Source of the DNA: Apteryx mantelli
Lineage: Eukaryota > Chordata > Aves > Apterygiformes > Apterygidae
DNA: 64,000 nucleotides
Direction: 5' to 3'
NCBI RefSeq assembly: GCF_036417845.1
Contig: NC_090017.1
Location: forward strand, 310,001-374,000
Notes under the pieces: model-generated
Told to the model about the DNA's origin: nothing
The model's input: the letters and a program-made list of their open reading frames with translations, nothing else
Databases searched by the model: none
Made by a program: the position numbers and the translations under genes
Shown here: positions 30,300-40,898 of the stretch, one piece after another
Position numbering within the stretch: position 1 is the stretch's first letter
How the letters are laid out: each line of letters opens with the position of its first letter

Positions 30300-30305
30300 T
30301 TTATT
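30300..30305 (-). other. Poly(A) signal of mucin 2
   Basis: TTTATT on the + strand reads AATAAA on the - strand, about 330 bp past the mucin 2 stop codon (TAA, 30639-30637). A + strand AATAAA also occurs a few bases before it (30286-30291) and has no + strand gene to serve. Confidence 0.75.
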
Positions 30306-30636
30306 AATCTTATAAAACAGAAAGAGGTGAAAGAGCAGCAGGCTGCTGGGAAGCTGATTGCCTGTAAACAGCAGTGCAAAGGGTGCCGGAGGCAGGGGGT
30401 GGGCTCGGCACGCCTGTCGCACGGAAACAGCAGCATTGTCCTGCCCTGGCAGCGCTGAGTTGGGCTTGGCGGAAGAAAACAGTTCATTTTTTTTTCTCCC
30501 CAGCGCTGGGCCCGGGAGCCCAGCTCGTCGCCTGCCAGAGGCGAGATGTGGGGTGCTCACCGGGTGCTAAGTGCCATCCCCCCCCTCCCCGGACACCCCA
30601 TCCCCAAACGACTCCGTTCGCTGCTTGGGGCTCGGC

Positions 30637-33600
30637 TTAAGGGAGGATGCTGGAGGGCTTCTGGATGTGGATCTGGGGAGGAAAAGGAGGCCGTGAGGTC
30701 AGGGATCCCCATGAGGGGCAGGCAGCACGCAGGCACCCCACGGGGGTCCCGGAGATGCAGGACTCACCTTCTGCGAGGTGTCCACATTCTCCAAGCTGAT
30801 ATAGACGTTGGGGGTTTCCGAGCCTGTGAGATGGGAGGAGAGGCAGGGCTGAGGGCTGTGCATGCTCCCAGCCCGATTTGCCGGACCCCAGTGACTCCCT
30901 GGATGGGGCAAATGCTGCAGCTCCCTTTGCCAAGCCCCTTTGACTTGGTACCACTCAACCCATCCCGGTCCCCCCCACCTGGACCCGGTGCCCTGTTTTA
31001 CCTTCCCAATTGGCCGCTTCGTTGCTGCTGGCGAAGCCCTGGGGGCTGCTCCAGTTCTCGTCCTCGTCATCATACAGCTCGGAGCGGGATGACAGCTTCT
31101 CCCTGCGCACCAGGATGGAGACAGCTCAGAGCCAGGCTCGGTTCCCCGCCTCTGCAGGACCCAGGCATCCGGGCCTCTTCCCAAGCTCCCCACCCCGCAC
31201 TTGCCTGTACTCCAGGTTCTCCCTCCGAGTCCTGAGCAGGAAGACGGTGAAGACGGCGGCAACGATGGCCAGCACGGCCACAGGCACCCCTACAGCCACC
31301 CCCACCTTGCTGACACGCGAGGCGCAGACGCTGTCGAGGTACCAAAACGCCGCCTGGTCCGAGCACCTGGAAGGGAACAGGGGCAGTGAGAGAGGAGTCG
31401 TCTTTGCCCCCAGGTAGCACGGTGTCTCCGAAAGCCAGGGGGCATCAGCGGGGAGACGTGCAACGTGGGGTACTTACTCGCACCGAGGTCCCGTGCGCTC
31501 CACGACGCATGTGCCGTAGGTGCAGGCGTAGGGGTTGGCAACTCTCTTGTCGCATCTGGTGACGCAGAAGACTCCCAGTTTCGTGACGATGGGGGAATAG
31601 TAGTCTTTGAATTCCTCCGGGACTTGGTTAACACACAGGTCTGAAGGCAAAGGCAGGGCTCAGGGATCAAGGGAGCTGGGACGCATGGACATGGGGCTGG
31701 GGACCCATGGGGATGGGGGGGGGGGGGCATGGGGATGAGGAACACATAGGCATGGGGCTGGGGATGCATAGGGCATGGGGTTGGGGACCTGGGAGCACAA
31801 GGAGGGGATAAATGAGCGGAGGATGGGGGATGCATGGACAGCTCGGGGGTCCTGCTCACCCAGGCTGGGGGACCCACAGGCATGAGGTAACTTACTTGCA
31901 TCAACCTCATCAGCCCTGTAGCTGGTGATATTGGTGAAGCTGGAGTTGAAACAGAAACCACCTGCAGCAGAGAGAGCAGCAGCTGATGAGTGTGTCTGGG
32001 CTCAGCCCAAAGACCCATGGCCACTCGCCTGGGAGCCTTCTCACCCCCAGCAAGGCCCTGGCTCAGCGCATGGGAGCCCCAAGCATCCCGGAGTCATGCG
32101 CCAGGTAGGGGCCATCCTCAGCGTCCACCAGCGTCACTCACATGAGGCGTTGCTCTGGCAGCAGTTGGTGTAGCTGTTGACGGCAGCGACAAGCTCTGCA
32201 GAGATGCTCTGGACCGTGCTGTTGGCCGTGACGGTGGCAGGCACCTTCAGGAGGACCGTGTAGTTCACGATGATGCTGCCATTGCTGCAGGGAAAAAGGG
32301 CACCGGCAGCTTGACAGAGCTGGGCTGCCACCGCCCCCAACCACTCCAGACTGGGACGGACTCAGGCGTCCTGGTGGTGGACACATCACCCCCCGAGAGA
32401 CATCCATGTGGCAGCTCCATGGCAGGCTGTATCAGGCAATGGGATACCCCCTGCCACCCATGCTGGGGGGACCCCAGCTTGAGACTGGCACCAGTATGGG
32501 TTCCCCACTGCGGAGGGACAGCATGGCTATCATGGGGCTGAACTGTCCTCAGAGGAGCCCAGGGACAGGACACAACTCAGAGAGGTGGGGATACCCCATC
32601 CTCGGAGAGCATCACCCCAAATTGCCCCCACAGGTACCTTCACCCAAAATCGCCTTGCTGGAGCTGAAGCAGGTATCGGTGCCATGTTGGGACATGCCAC
32701 CCGGCCCCTCATGAGCACTCACCTCAGGCTGTGGATCACCACACCTTGGTAGCCCTTTACGTTCCGGTAAAGCTCAGCCATCTGGAAAGGCAAAGAGAGA
32801 CTGTAGGGGCAGCGGGGTGCCAGCCCTGTCCCGCCCTGAATGCTCCCTCGGAGGGTGCTGTCCCGGCACGGGGATGCCCCCAGCCACTGTGGCATTGCTA
32901 CACTCTGACCTGCTGCTTGAATTCCATCTCAAAGTTCTTGAAAGCCTGGGAGCTACTATTGTTGAGGTCATCTGTGAAATTCCTGTTGTCAACTTTCACC
33001 TTCATGTCCACTGTTGCGTTCACCTCCGCTTCACCAAGCCAGAAAGAGATCTGTAAGCACTGGTCCACTGCCCTGGGGGGGCCCTGTCCCACCCCTCGTG
33101 TCCCTTGTCCAGGGAGCCCACCCCAGTCCCGAGTCAGTCCCTCCACAGTGGCCCTGGTCCCAGGTCAGTCCTTTTGCAACACCCCCAGTCCCATTTCCAG
33201 GTCAGTCCCTCTGTGGCCACCCTGGCACGGAAGCCCACCCTAGGTTTGGGTTGGTGCCTCCACAGTCACCCTAATCCCAGCCCTGGTTGGTCACTTTATG
33301 ATGGCCCTGGTCCCAGTCCTGGGTTGGTCCCTCCACAGTGGCTCTGATCCCATTCCCAGGTCAGTCTATCTGCAGTGGCCCCAACACCATTCCCAGGTCA
33401 GTCCTCCCATGGCAAACCCAGCCCCATTCCCACGTCAGTCCTTCGGCATTAACCCCAAAGCTGGGTCAGTCCCTCCGTAATGGCCCCAGTCCCATTCCTG
33501 GGTCAGTCCTTCCATGGTGGCCCCAGCATCATTCCCAGGTCGGTGCTCCCTGCAGAAGCCCCAGCATGGCATGGCATGGCCAGAACATTTCCCTACCATC

Positions 33601-36600
33601 TACGACCTCGATGGTGTCCGTGACCAACTGGCACTCGACGCCGTGGAAGTTGGGGGGGCACTGGCAAATGCCGTTGTTCCAGGTGCCCCCGTTCTGGCAC
33701 ATGGGGAACTCACAGAGGGGGCCATAGTACTCGTCAGGGCAGATGCACTTGTTGCCGTCCCAGGTGCCCCCGTTCAGGCAGCCCCCTGAAAGACATGATA
33801 ACGCTGGATATCGTGGCACAGCCCTCAGTCCAGCCCTGAACTTCCATGGTAAGAGAAGCCTCCTAGGGTGGGAGGCTGAGGACTGGGGATGCGGAGAGAC
33901 AGCAATGCTGGCGGCAGGCACTCACCTGGGGAAGGTGTTGTTGTGGTCGTCGTGGTGGTGATCGTGGTTGTGGGAGAGATGTGTGTTGTAGTGACAGAGC
34001 TTGTAGTGGTGGGAGAGGCTGTAGTGGTGGAAGAGGCTGTAGTGGTGGGAGTGTCTGTAGTGGTGGAAGAGACTGTAGTTGTAGGAGTGTCTGTAGTGGT
34101 GGAAGAGGCTGTAGTGGTGGCAGTGTCGGTAGTGGTGGAAGACACTGTAGTTGTAGGAGTGTCGGTAGTGGTGGAAGAGACTGTAGTGGTGGAAGTGTCC
34201 GTAATGGTGGAAGACACTGTAGTTGTAGGAGTGGCAGTAGTGGTGGAAGAGGCTGTAGTGGTGGGAGTGTCGGTAGTGGTGGAAGAGGCTGTAGTGGTGG
34301 CAGTGTCGGTAGTGGTGGAAGAGGCTGTAGTGGTGGGAGTGTCTGTAGTGGTGGAAGAGGCTGTAGTGGTGGGAGTGTCGGTAGTGGTGGAAGAGGCTGT
34401 AGCAGTGGGAGTGTCGGTAGTGGTGGAAGAGGCTGTAGCAGTGGGAGTGTCCGTAATGGTGGAAGAGGCTGTAGTGGTGGGAGTGTCTGTAGTGGTGGAA
34501 GAGGCTGTAGTGGTGGGAGTGTCGGTAGTGGTGGAAGAGGCTGTACTTGTAGGAGCGTCTGTAGTGGTGGAAGAGGCTGTAGTGGTGGCAGTGTCGGTAG
34601 TGGTGGAAGAGGCTGTAGCGGTGGGAGTGTCTGTAGTGGTGGAAGACACTGTAGTTGTAGGAGTGGCAGTAGTGGTGGAAGAGGCTGTAGTGGTGGGAGT
34701 GTCGGTAGTGGTGGAAGAGGCTGTAGTGGTGGCAGAGTCGGTAGTGGTGGAAGAGGCTGTAGTGGTGGGAGTGTCTGTAGTGGTGGAAGAGGCTGTAGCA
34801 GTGGGAGTGTCCGTAATGGTGGAAGAGGCTGTAGTTGTAGGAGTGTCAGTAGTGGTGGAAGAGGCTGTAGCAGTGGGAGTGCCGGTAGTGGTGGAAGAGG
34901 CTGTAGTGGTGGGAGTGTCTGTAGTGGTGGAAGAGGCTGTAGTGGTGGGAGTGTCGGTAGTGGTGGAAGAGGCTGTAGTGGTGGGAGTGTCTGTAGTGGT
35001 GGAAGAGGCTGTAGTGGTGGCACTGTCGGTAGTGGTGGAAGAGACTGTAGTGGTGGAAGTGTCCGTAATGGTGGAAGACACTGTAGTTGTAGGAGTGTCA
35101 GTAGTGGTGGAAGAGGCTGTAGTGGTGGGAGTGTCGGTAGTGGTGGAAGAGGCTGTAGTGGTGGCAGTGTCGGTAGTGGTGGAAGAGGCTGTAGTGGTGG
35201 GAGTGTCTGTAGTGGTGGAAGAGGCTGTAGTGGTGGCAGTGTCGGTAGTGGTGGAAGAGACTGTAGTGGTGGAAGTGTCGGTAGTGGTGGAAGAGGCTGT
35301 AGCAGTGGGAGTGTCCGTAATGGTGGAAGAGGCTGTAGTGGTGGGAGTGTCTGTAGTGGTGGAAGAGGCTGTAGTGGTGGGAGTGTCGGTAGTGGTGGAA
35401 GAGGCTGTAGTTGTAGGAGCGTCTGTAGTGGTGGAAGAGGCTGTAGTGGTGGCACTGTCGGTAGTGGTGGAAGAGGCTGTAGTGGTGGGAGTGTCTGTAG
35501 TGGTGGAAGAGGCTGTAGTGGTGGGAGTGTCTGTAGTGGTGGAAGAGGTTGTAGTGGTGGGAGTGTCGGTAGTGGTGGAAGAGGCTGTAGCAGTGGGAGT
35601 GTCCGTAATGGTGGAAGACACTGTAGTTGTAGGAGTGGCAGTAGTGGTGGAAGAGGCTGTAGTGGTGGCAGTGTCTGTAGTGGTGGAAGAGTCTGTAGTT
35701 GTAGGAGTGTCAGTAGTGGTGGAAGAGGCTGTAGTGGTGGAAGAGGCTGTAGTTGTAGGAGTGTCCGTAATGGTGGAAGACACTGTAGTTGTAGGAGTGT
35801 CAGTAGTGGTGGAAGAGGCTGTAGTTGTAGGAGTGTCGGTAGTGGTGGAAGGGGCTGTAGTGGTGGCAGTGTCGGTAGTGGTGGAAGAGTCTGTAGTGGT
35901 GGGAGTGTCTGTAGTGGTGGAAGAGGCTGTAGTTGTAGGAGTGTCTGTAGTGGTGGAAGAGTCTGTAGTGGTGGGAGTGTCGGTAGTGGTGGAAGAGGCT
36001 GTAGTGGTGGGAGTGTCGGTAGTGGTGGAAGAGGCTGTAGTGGTGGGAGTGTCTGTAGTGGTGGAAGAGGCTGTAGTGGTGGGAGTGTCTGTAGTGGTGG
36101 AAGAGGCTGTAGTGGTGGCAGTGTCTGTAGTGGTGGAAGAGTCTGTAGTTGTAGGAGTGTCAGTAGTGGTGGAAGAGGCTGTAGTGGTGGAAGAGGCTGT
36201 AGTTGTAGGAGTGTCCGTAATGGTGGAAGACACTGTAGTTGTAGGAGTGTCAGTAGTGGTGGAAGAGGCTGTAGTTGTAGGAGTGTCGGTAGTGGTGGAA
36301 GAGGCTGTAGTGGTGGGAGTGTCTGTAGTGGTGGAAGAGGCTGTAGTTGTAGGAGTGTCTGTAGTGGTGGAAGAGTCTGTAGTGGTGGGAGTGTCGGTAG
36401 TGGTGGAAGAGGCTGTAGTGGTGGGAGTGTCTGTACTGGTGGAAGAGGCTGTAGTGGTGGGAGTGTCGGTAGTGGTGGAAGAGGCTGTAGTTGTAGGAGT
36501 GTCTGTAGTGGTGGAAGAGTCTGTAGTGGTGGCAGTGTCGGTAGTGGTGGAAGAGGCTGTAGTGGTGGCAGTGTCTGTAGTGGTGGAAGAGGCTGTAGTG

Positions 36601-39600
36601 GTGGGAGTGTCGGTAGTGGTGGAAGAGGCTGTAGTGGTGGCAGTGTCGGTAGTGGTGGAAGAGGATGTAGCAGTGGGAGTGCCGGTAGTGGTGGAAGAGG
36701 CTGTAGTGGTGGGAGTGTCTGTAGTGGTGGAAGAGGCTGTAGTGGTGGGAGTGTCTGTAGTGGTGGAAGAGAGTGTAGTGGTGGGAGTGTCTGTAGTGGT
36801 GGAAGAGGCTGTAGTGGTGGGAGTGTCAGTAGTGGTGGAAGAGGCTGTAGCAGTGGGAGTGTCCGTAATGGTGGAAGACACTGTAGTTGTAGGAGTGTCA
36901 GTAGTGGTGGAAGAGGCTGTAGTTGTAGGAGTGTCGGTAGTAGTGGAAGAGGCTGTAGTGGTGGCAGTGTCGGTAGTGGTGGAAGAGGCTGTAGTGGTGG
37001 GAGTGTCTGTACTGGTGGAAGAGGCTGTAGTGGTGGGAGTGTCTGTAGTGGTGGAAGAGGCTGTAGTGGTGGCAGTGTCTGTAGTGGTGGAAGAGGCTGT
37101 AGTTGTAGGAGTGTCAGTAGTGGTGGAAGAGACTGTAGTGGTGGGAGTGTCTGTAGTGGTGGAAGAGACTGTAGTGGTGGGAGTGTCTGTAGTGGTGGAA
37201 GAGGCTGTAGTTGTAGGAGTGTCTGTAGTGGTGGAAGAGGCTGTAGTGGTGGGAGTGTCGGTAGTGGTGGAAGAGGCTGTACTGGTGGGAGTGTCGGTAG
37301 TGGTGGAAGAGGCTGTAGTGGTGGGAGTGTCTGTAGTGGTGGAAGAGGCTGTAGTGGTGGGAGTGTCGGTAGTGGTGGAAGAGGCTGTAGTGGTGGGAGT
37401 GTCTGTAGTGGTGGAAGAGGCTGTAGTGGTGGGAGTGTCTGTAGTGGTGGAAGAGGCTGTAGTGGTGGGAGTGTCGGTAGTGGTGGAAGAGGCTGTAGTG
37501 GTGGCAGTGTCTGTAGTGGTGGAAGAGGCTGTAGTTGCAGGAGTGTCGGTAGTGGTGGAAGAGGCTGTAGTGGTGGGAGTGTCGGTAGTGGTGGAAGACA
37601 CTGTAGTTGTAGGAGTGTCAGTAGTGGTGGAAGAGGCTGTAGTTGTAGGAGTGTCGGTAGTGGTGGAAGAGGCTGTAGTGGTGGAAGTCACTGTAGTTGT
37701 AGGAGTGTCAGTAGTGGTGGAAGAGGCTGTAGTGGTGGAAGAGGCTGTAGTTGTAGGAGTGTCAGTAGTGGTGGAAGAGGCTGTAGCTGGAGAGACTGTA
37801 GTGGTGGAAGAGTCTGTAGTGGTGGGAGTGTCGGTAGTGGTGGAAGAGGCTGTAGTGGTGGGAGTGTCTGTAGTGGTGGAAGAGGCTGTAGTTGTAGGAG
37901 TGTCGGTAGTGGTGGAAGAGGCTGTAGTGGTGGCAGTGTCGGTAGTGGTGGAAGAGGCTGTAGTGGTGGGAGTGTCGGTAGTGGTGGAAGACACTGTAGT
38001 TGTAGGAGTGTCAGTAGTGGTGGAAGAGGCTGTAGTTGTAGGAGTGTCGGTAGTGGTGGAAGAGGCTGTAGTGGTGGAAGTCACTGTAGTTGTAGGAGTG
38101 TCAGTAGTGGTGGAAGAGGCCGTAGTGGCGGAAGTCACTGTAGTTGTAGGAGTGTCAGTAGTGGTGGAAGAGGCTGTAGTGGTGGAAGTCACTGTAGTTG
38201 TAGGAGTGTCAGTAGTGGTGGAAGAGGCTGTAGTGGTGGAAGAGGCTGTAGTTGTAGGAGTGTCAGTAGTGGTGGAAGAGGCTGTAGTGGTGGGAGTGTC
38301 TGTAGTGGTGGAAGAGGCTGTAGTTGTAGGAGTGTCTGTAGTGGTGGAAGAGGCTGTAGTGGTGGAAGTCACTGTAGTTGTAGGAGTGTCTGTAGTGGTG
38401 GAAGAGTCTGTAGCTGGAGAGACTGTAGTGGTGGAAGAGTCTGTAGTGGTGGAAGTGTCGGTAGTGGTGGAAGAGGCTGTAGTTGTAGGAGTGTCTGTAG
38501 TGGTGGAAGAGGCTGTAGTGGTGGGAGTGTCGGTAGTGGTGGAAGACACTGTAGTTGTAGGAGTGTCAGTAGTGGTGGAAGAGGCTGTAGTTGTAGGAGT
38601 GTCGGTAGTGGTGGAAGAGGCTGTAGTGGTGGGAGTGTCTGTAGTGGTGGAAGAGGCTGTAGTTGTAGGAGTGTCTGTAGTGGTGGAAGAGGCTGTAGTG
38701 GTGGGAGTGTCGGTAGTGGTGGAAGACACTGTAGTTGTAGGAGTGTCAGTAGTGGTGGAAGAGGCTGTAGTTGTAGGAGTGTCGGTAGTGGTGGAAGAGG
38801 CTGTAGTGGTGGAAGAGGCTGTAGTTGTAGGAGTGTCAGTAGTGGTGGAAGAGGCTGTAGTGGTGGAAGAGGCTGTAGTTGTAGGAGTGTCAGTAGTGGT
38901 GGAAGAGGCTGTAGTGGTGGAAGTCACTGTAGTTGTAGGAGTGTCAGTAGTGGTGGAAGAGGCTGTAGCTGGAGAGACTGTAGTGGTGGAAGAGTCTGTA
39001 GTGGTGGGAGTGTCGGTAGTGGTGGAAGAGGCTGTAGTGGTGGGAGTGTCTGTAGTGGTGGAAGAGGCTGTAGTTGTAGGAGTGTCGGTAGTGGTGGAAG
39101 AGGCTGTAGTGGTGGCAGTGTCGGTAGTGGTGTAAGAGGCTGTAGTGGTGGGAGTGTCGGTAGTGGTGGAAGACACTGTAGTTGTAGGAGTGTCAGTAGT
39201 GGTGGAAGAGGCTGTAGTTGTAGGAGTGTCGGTAGTGGTGGAAGAGGCTGTAGTGGTGGAAGTCACTGTAGTTGTAGGAGTGTCAGTAGTGGTGGAAGAG
39301 GCCGTAGTGGCGGAAGTCACTGTAGTTGTAGGAGTGTCAGTAGTGGTGGAAGAGGCTGTAGTGGTGGAAGTCACTGTAGTTGTAGGAGTGTCAGTAGTGG
39401 TGGAAGAGGCCGTAGTGGCGGAAGTCACTGTAGTTGTAGGAGTGTCAGTAGTGGTGGAAGAGGCTGTAGTGGTGGAAGAGGCTGTAGTTGTAGGAGTGTC
39501 AGTAGTGGTGGAAGAGGCTGTAGTGGTGGAAGTCACTGTAGTTGTAGGAGTGTCAGTAGTGGTGGAAGAGGCTGTAGTGGTGGAAGTCACTGTAGTTGTA

Positions 39601-40898
39601 GGAGTGTCAGTAGTGGTGGAAGAGGCTGCAGTTGTAGGAGTGTCGGTAGTGGTGGAAGAGGCTGTAGTTGTAGGAGTGTCGGTAGTGGTGGAAGAGGCTG
39701 TAGTGGTGGGAGTGTCTGTAGTGGTGGAAGAGGCTGTAGTGGTGGGAGTGTCGGTAGTCGTGGAAGAGGCTGTAGTGGTGGAAGTCACTGTAGTTGTAGG
39801 AGTGTCTGTAGTGGTGGAAGAGTCTGTAGCAGGAGAGACTGTAGTGGTGGAAGAGTCTGCAGTGGTGGAAGAGCCTGTAGCAGGAGAGACTGTAGTGGTG
39901 GGAGAGTCTGTAGTGGTGGAAGAGTCTGTAGCAGGAGACACTGTAGTGGTGGGAGAACCTGTAGCAGCAGAGACTGCAGTGGTGGTAGAGTCTCTAGCGG
40001 TGGGAGTATCAGTGGTAGAGCCTGTAAGGACAGGTGTTATTGCAGTTGTGTTAAAAGCTGTAGGACAAGGAGATGTTGGGGTCATGTGCACCTTAACGTC
40101 GTTCAGCGAGTTGTTAGAGCCCTGTCTCTTGGTGTTCCCCACCCACCTCCTGTCTCATTTCTTTCCCTCGGGGACCCTTCCAAATATGGGTGCTTGCCCA
40201 CATGCTGGCCAGACCAACACTAAGGCATCACGGGGTGCACACCAACCGCAGCACCCACGGTCTCTGCCACTGCCCCACGCAGACCCTGGGGGCATCTCTG
40301 CATCCCCACGGCCATCCCCCAACCGAGCCAGGCTGCCAAGCCAAAGTGGGCTGGGTCAGGTCCCCAGGACAGTCTCTGGTCGTTCTCGATGGATTCCTTC
40401 CCGCGATCATCTACACCCTGCGCACCCCACCCCAGCCCCCTCAAGCACCTGCTCCCCCCCAAATCCCACCAGCTGGGCCACCATAGACCCCCCCCAGACC
40501 CTCAGTGACCCACATGCCCCCAAAGACGCGTCATTGGGTCCGCAAAAACCCCCACCCACTGGGCCCCCAAAGACCTCCAGCCCTCCAAAGACCCACAACC
40601 CCTCAAAGACTCCCATCCCCCAAAGAGCCCCAGTTGGGCCTCCAAAGACCCATGGACCCCCAAAGTCCCACGTGCCCCCAAAGACCCCCTAGCCAGGCTC
40701 ATGTCCCTGGAGGACAAAGCCTTGGCCCAGCCCCATGCTCAAGACCCCCGGTACAATCCTTGGGGTGCCCCAGTGGGGATGAGAGGGACAAGGCCACGGC
40801 AGTGGGGACAGGGCCCACCTCCGGCAGCACCCACCTGTCATAGCAACCAAGGAGCAGAGGCCGAGCACAGCCAGGGCGCCCCACAGGCGCGTGCCCAT
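30637..40898 (-). CDS. MUC3/MUC12/MUC17-type transmembrane mucin 2, complete (about 2429 aa)
   Basis: Full gene. Exons in transcript order: 40898-40835 (ATG; signal peptide GALAVLGLCSLVAMT), 40057-33926 (repeat exon, preceded by the good acceptor CCTTGTCCTACAG), 33785-33597 (two EGF-like repeats, CLNGGTWDGNKCIC and CQNGGTWNNGICQC), 33028-32910, 32781-32723 and 32284-32142 (SEA domain, site NGSIIV), 31961-31896 and 31640-31478 (Cys-rich module), 31366-31205 (helix VGVAVGVPVAVLAIVAAVF, then RTRRE), 31102-31002, 30823-30768 and 30672-30637 (tail, VDTSQKIHIQKPSSILP). The total is 7290 nt, exactly 2430 codons with the stop. Exon sizes and phases nearly match mucin 1, so the two are paralogues. The intron at 31204-31103 begins GC. 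The tail has a YISL endocytic-type motif but no C-terminal PDZ motif. An in-frame alternative acceptor for exon 2 exists at 40021. No TATA box is evident upstream of the ATG. Confidence 0.94.
33950..40010 (-). repeat. Mucin 2 PTS tandem repeats (36-bp, 12-aa unit)
   Basis: On the - strand the coding unit is SSTTTDTPTTTA, with A/V/D substitutions at the last position, P/A/S in TDTP, and inserted half units (TVTSTTTA). There are well over 100 copies with very low divergence. A longer-range period of 1182 bp is also present in the 5' half of the exon: the CTGGAGAGACTG variant lies at 37786 and 38968, and CGTAGTGGCGG at 38121 and 39303. Confidence 0.93.
40058..40834 (-). other. Mucin 2 intron 1
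   Basis: It runs from a GTGGGT donor just after the signal-peptide exon to the CTACAG acceptor before the repeat exon. About 40480-40690 holds a short C/A-rich repeat based on CCCCCAAAGACCC. Nothing else was recognised. Confidence 0.7.

Noticed and set aside
33863-35455. Pro/Leu/Gln-rich - strand frame over the mucin 2 repeat
   Set aside because: A frame-shifted reading of the same repeat with no independent start or domain.
33889-40223. Gly/Ser/Cys-rich and Val/Glu-rich + strand frames of about 1700-2080 codons opposite mucin 2, reminiscent of keratin-associated proteins
   Set aside because: Each is the antisense reading of a 36-bp mucin unit. There is no promoter, splice continuity or C-terminal domain, while the - strand frame completes a full mucin.
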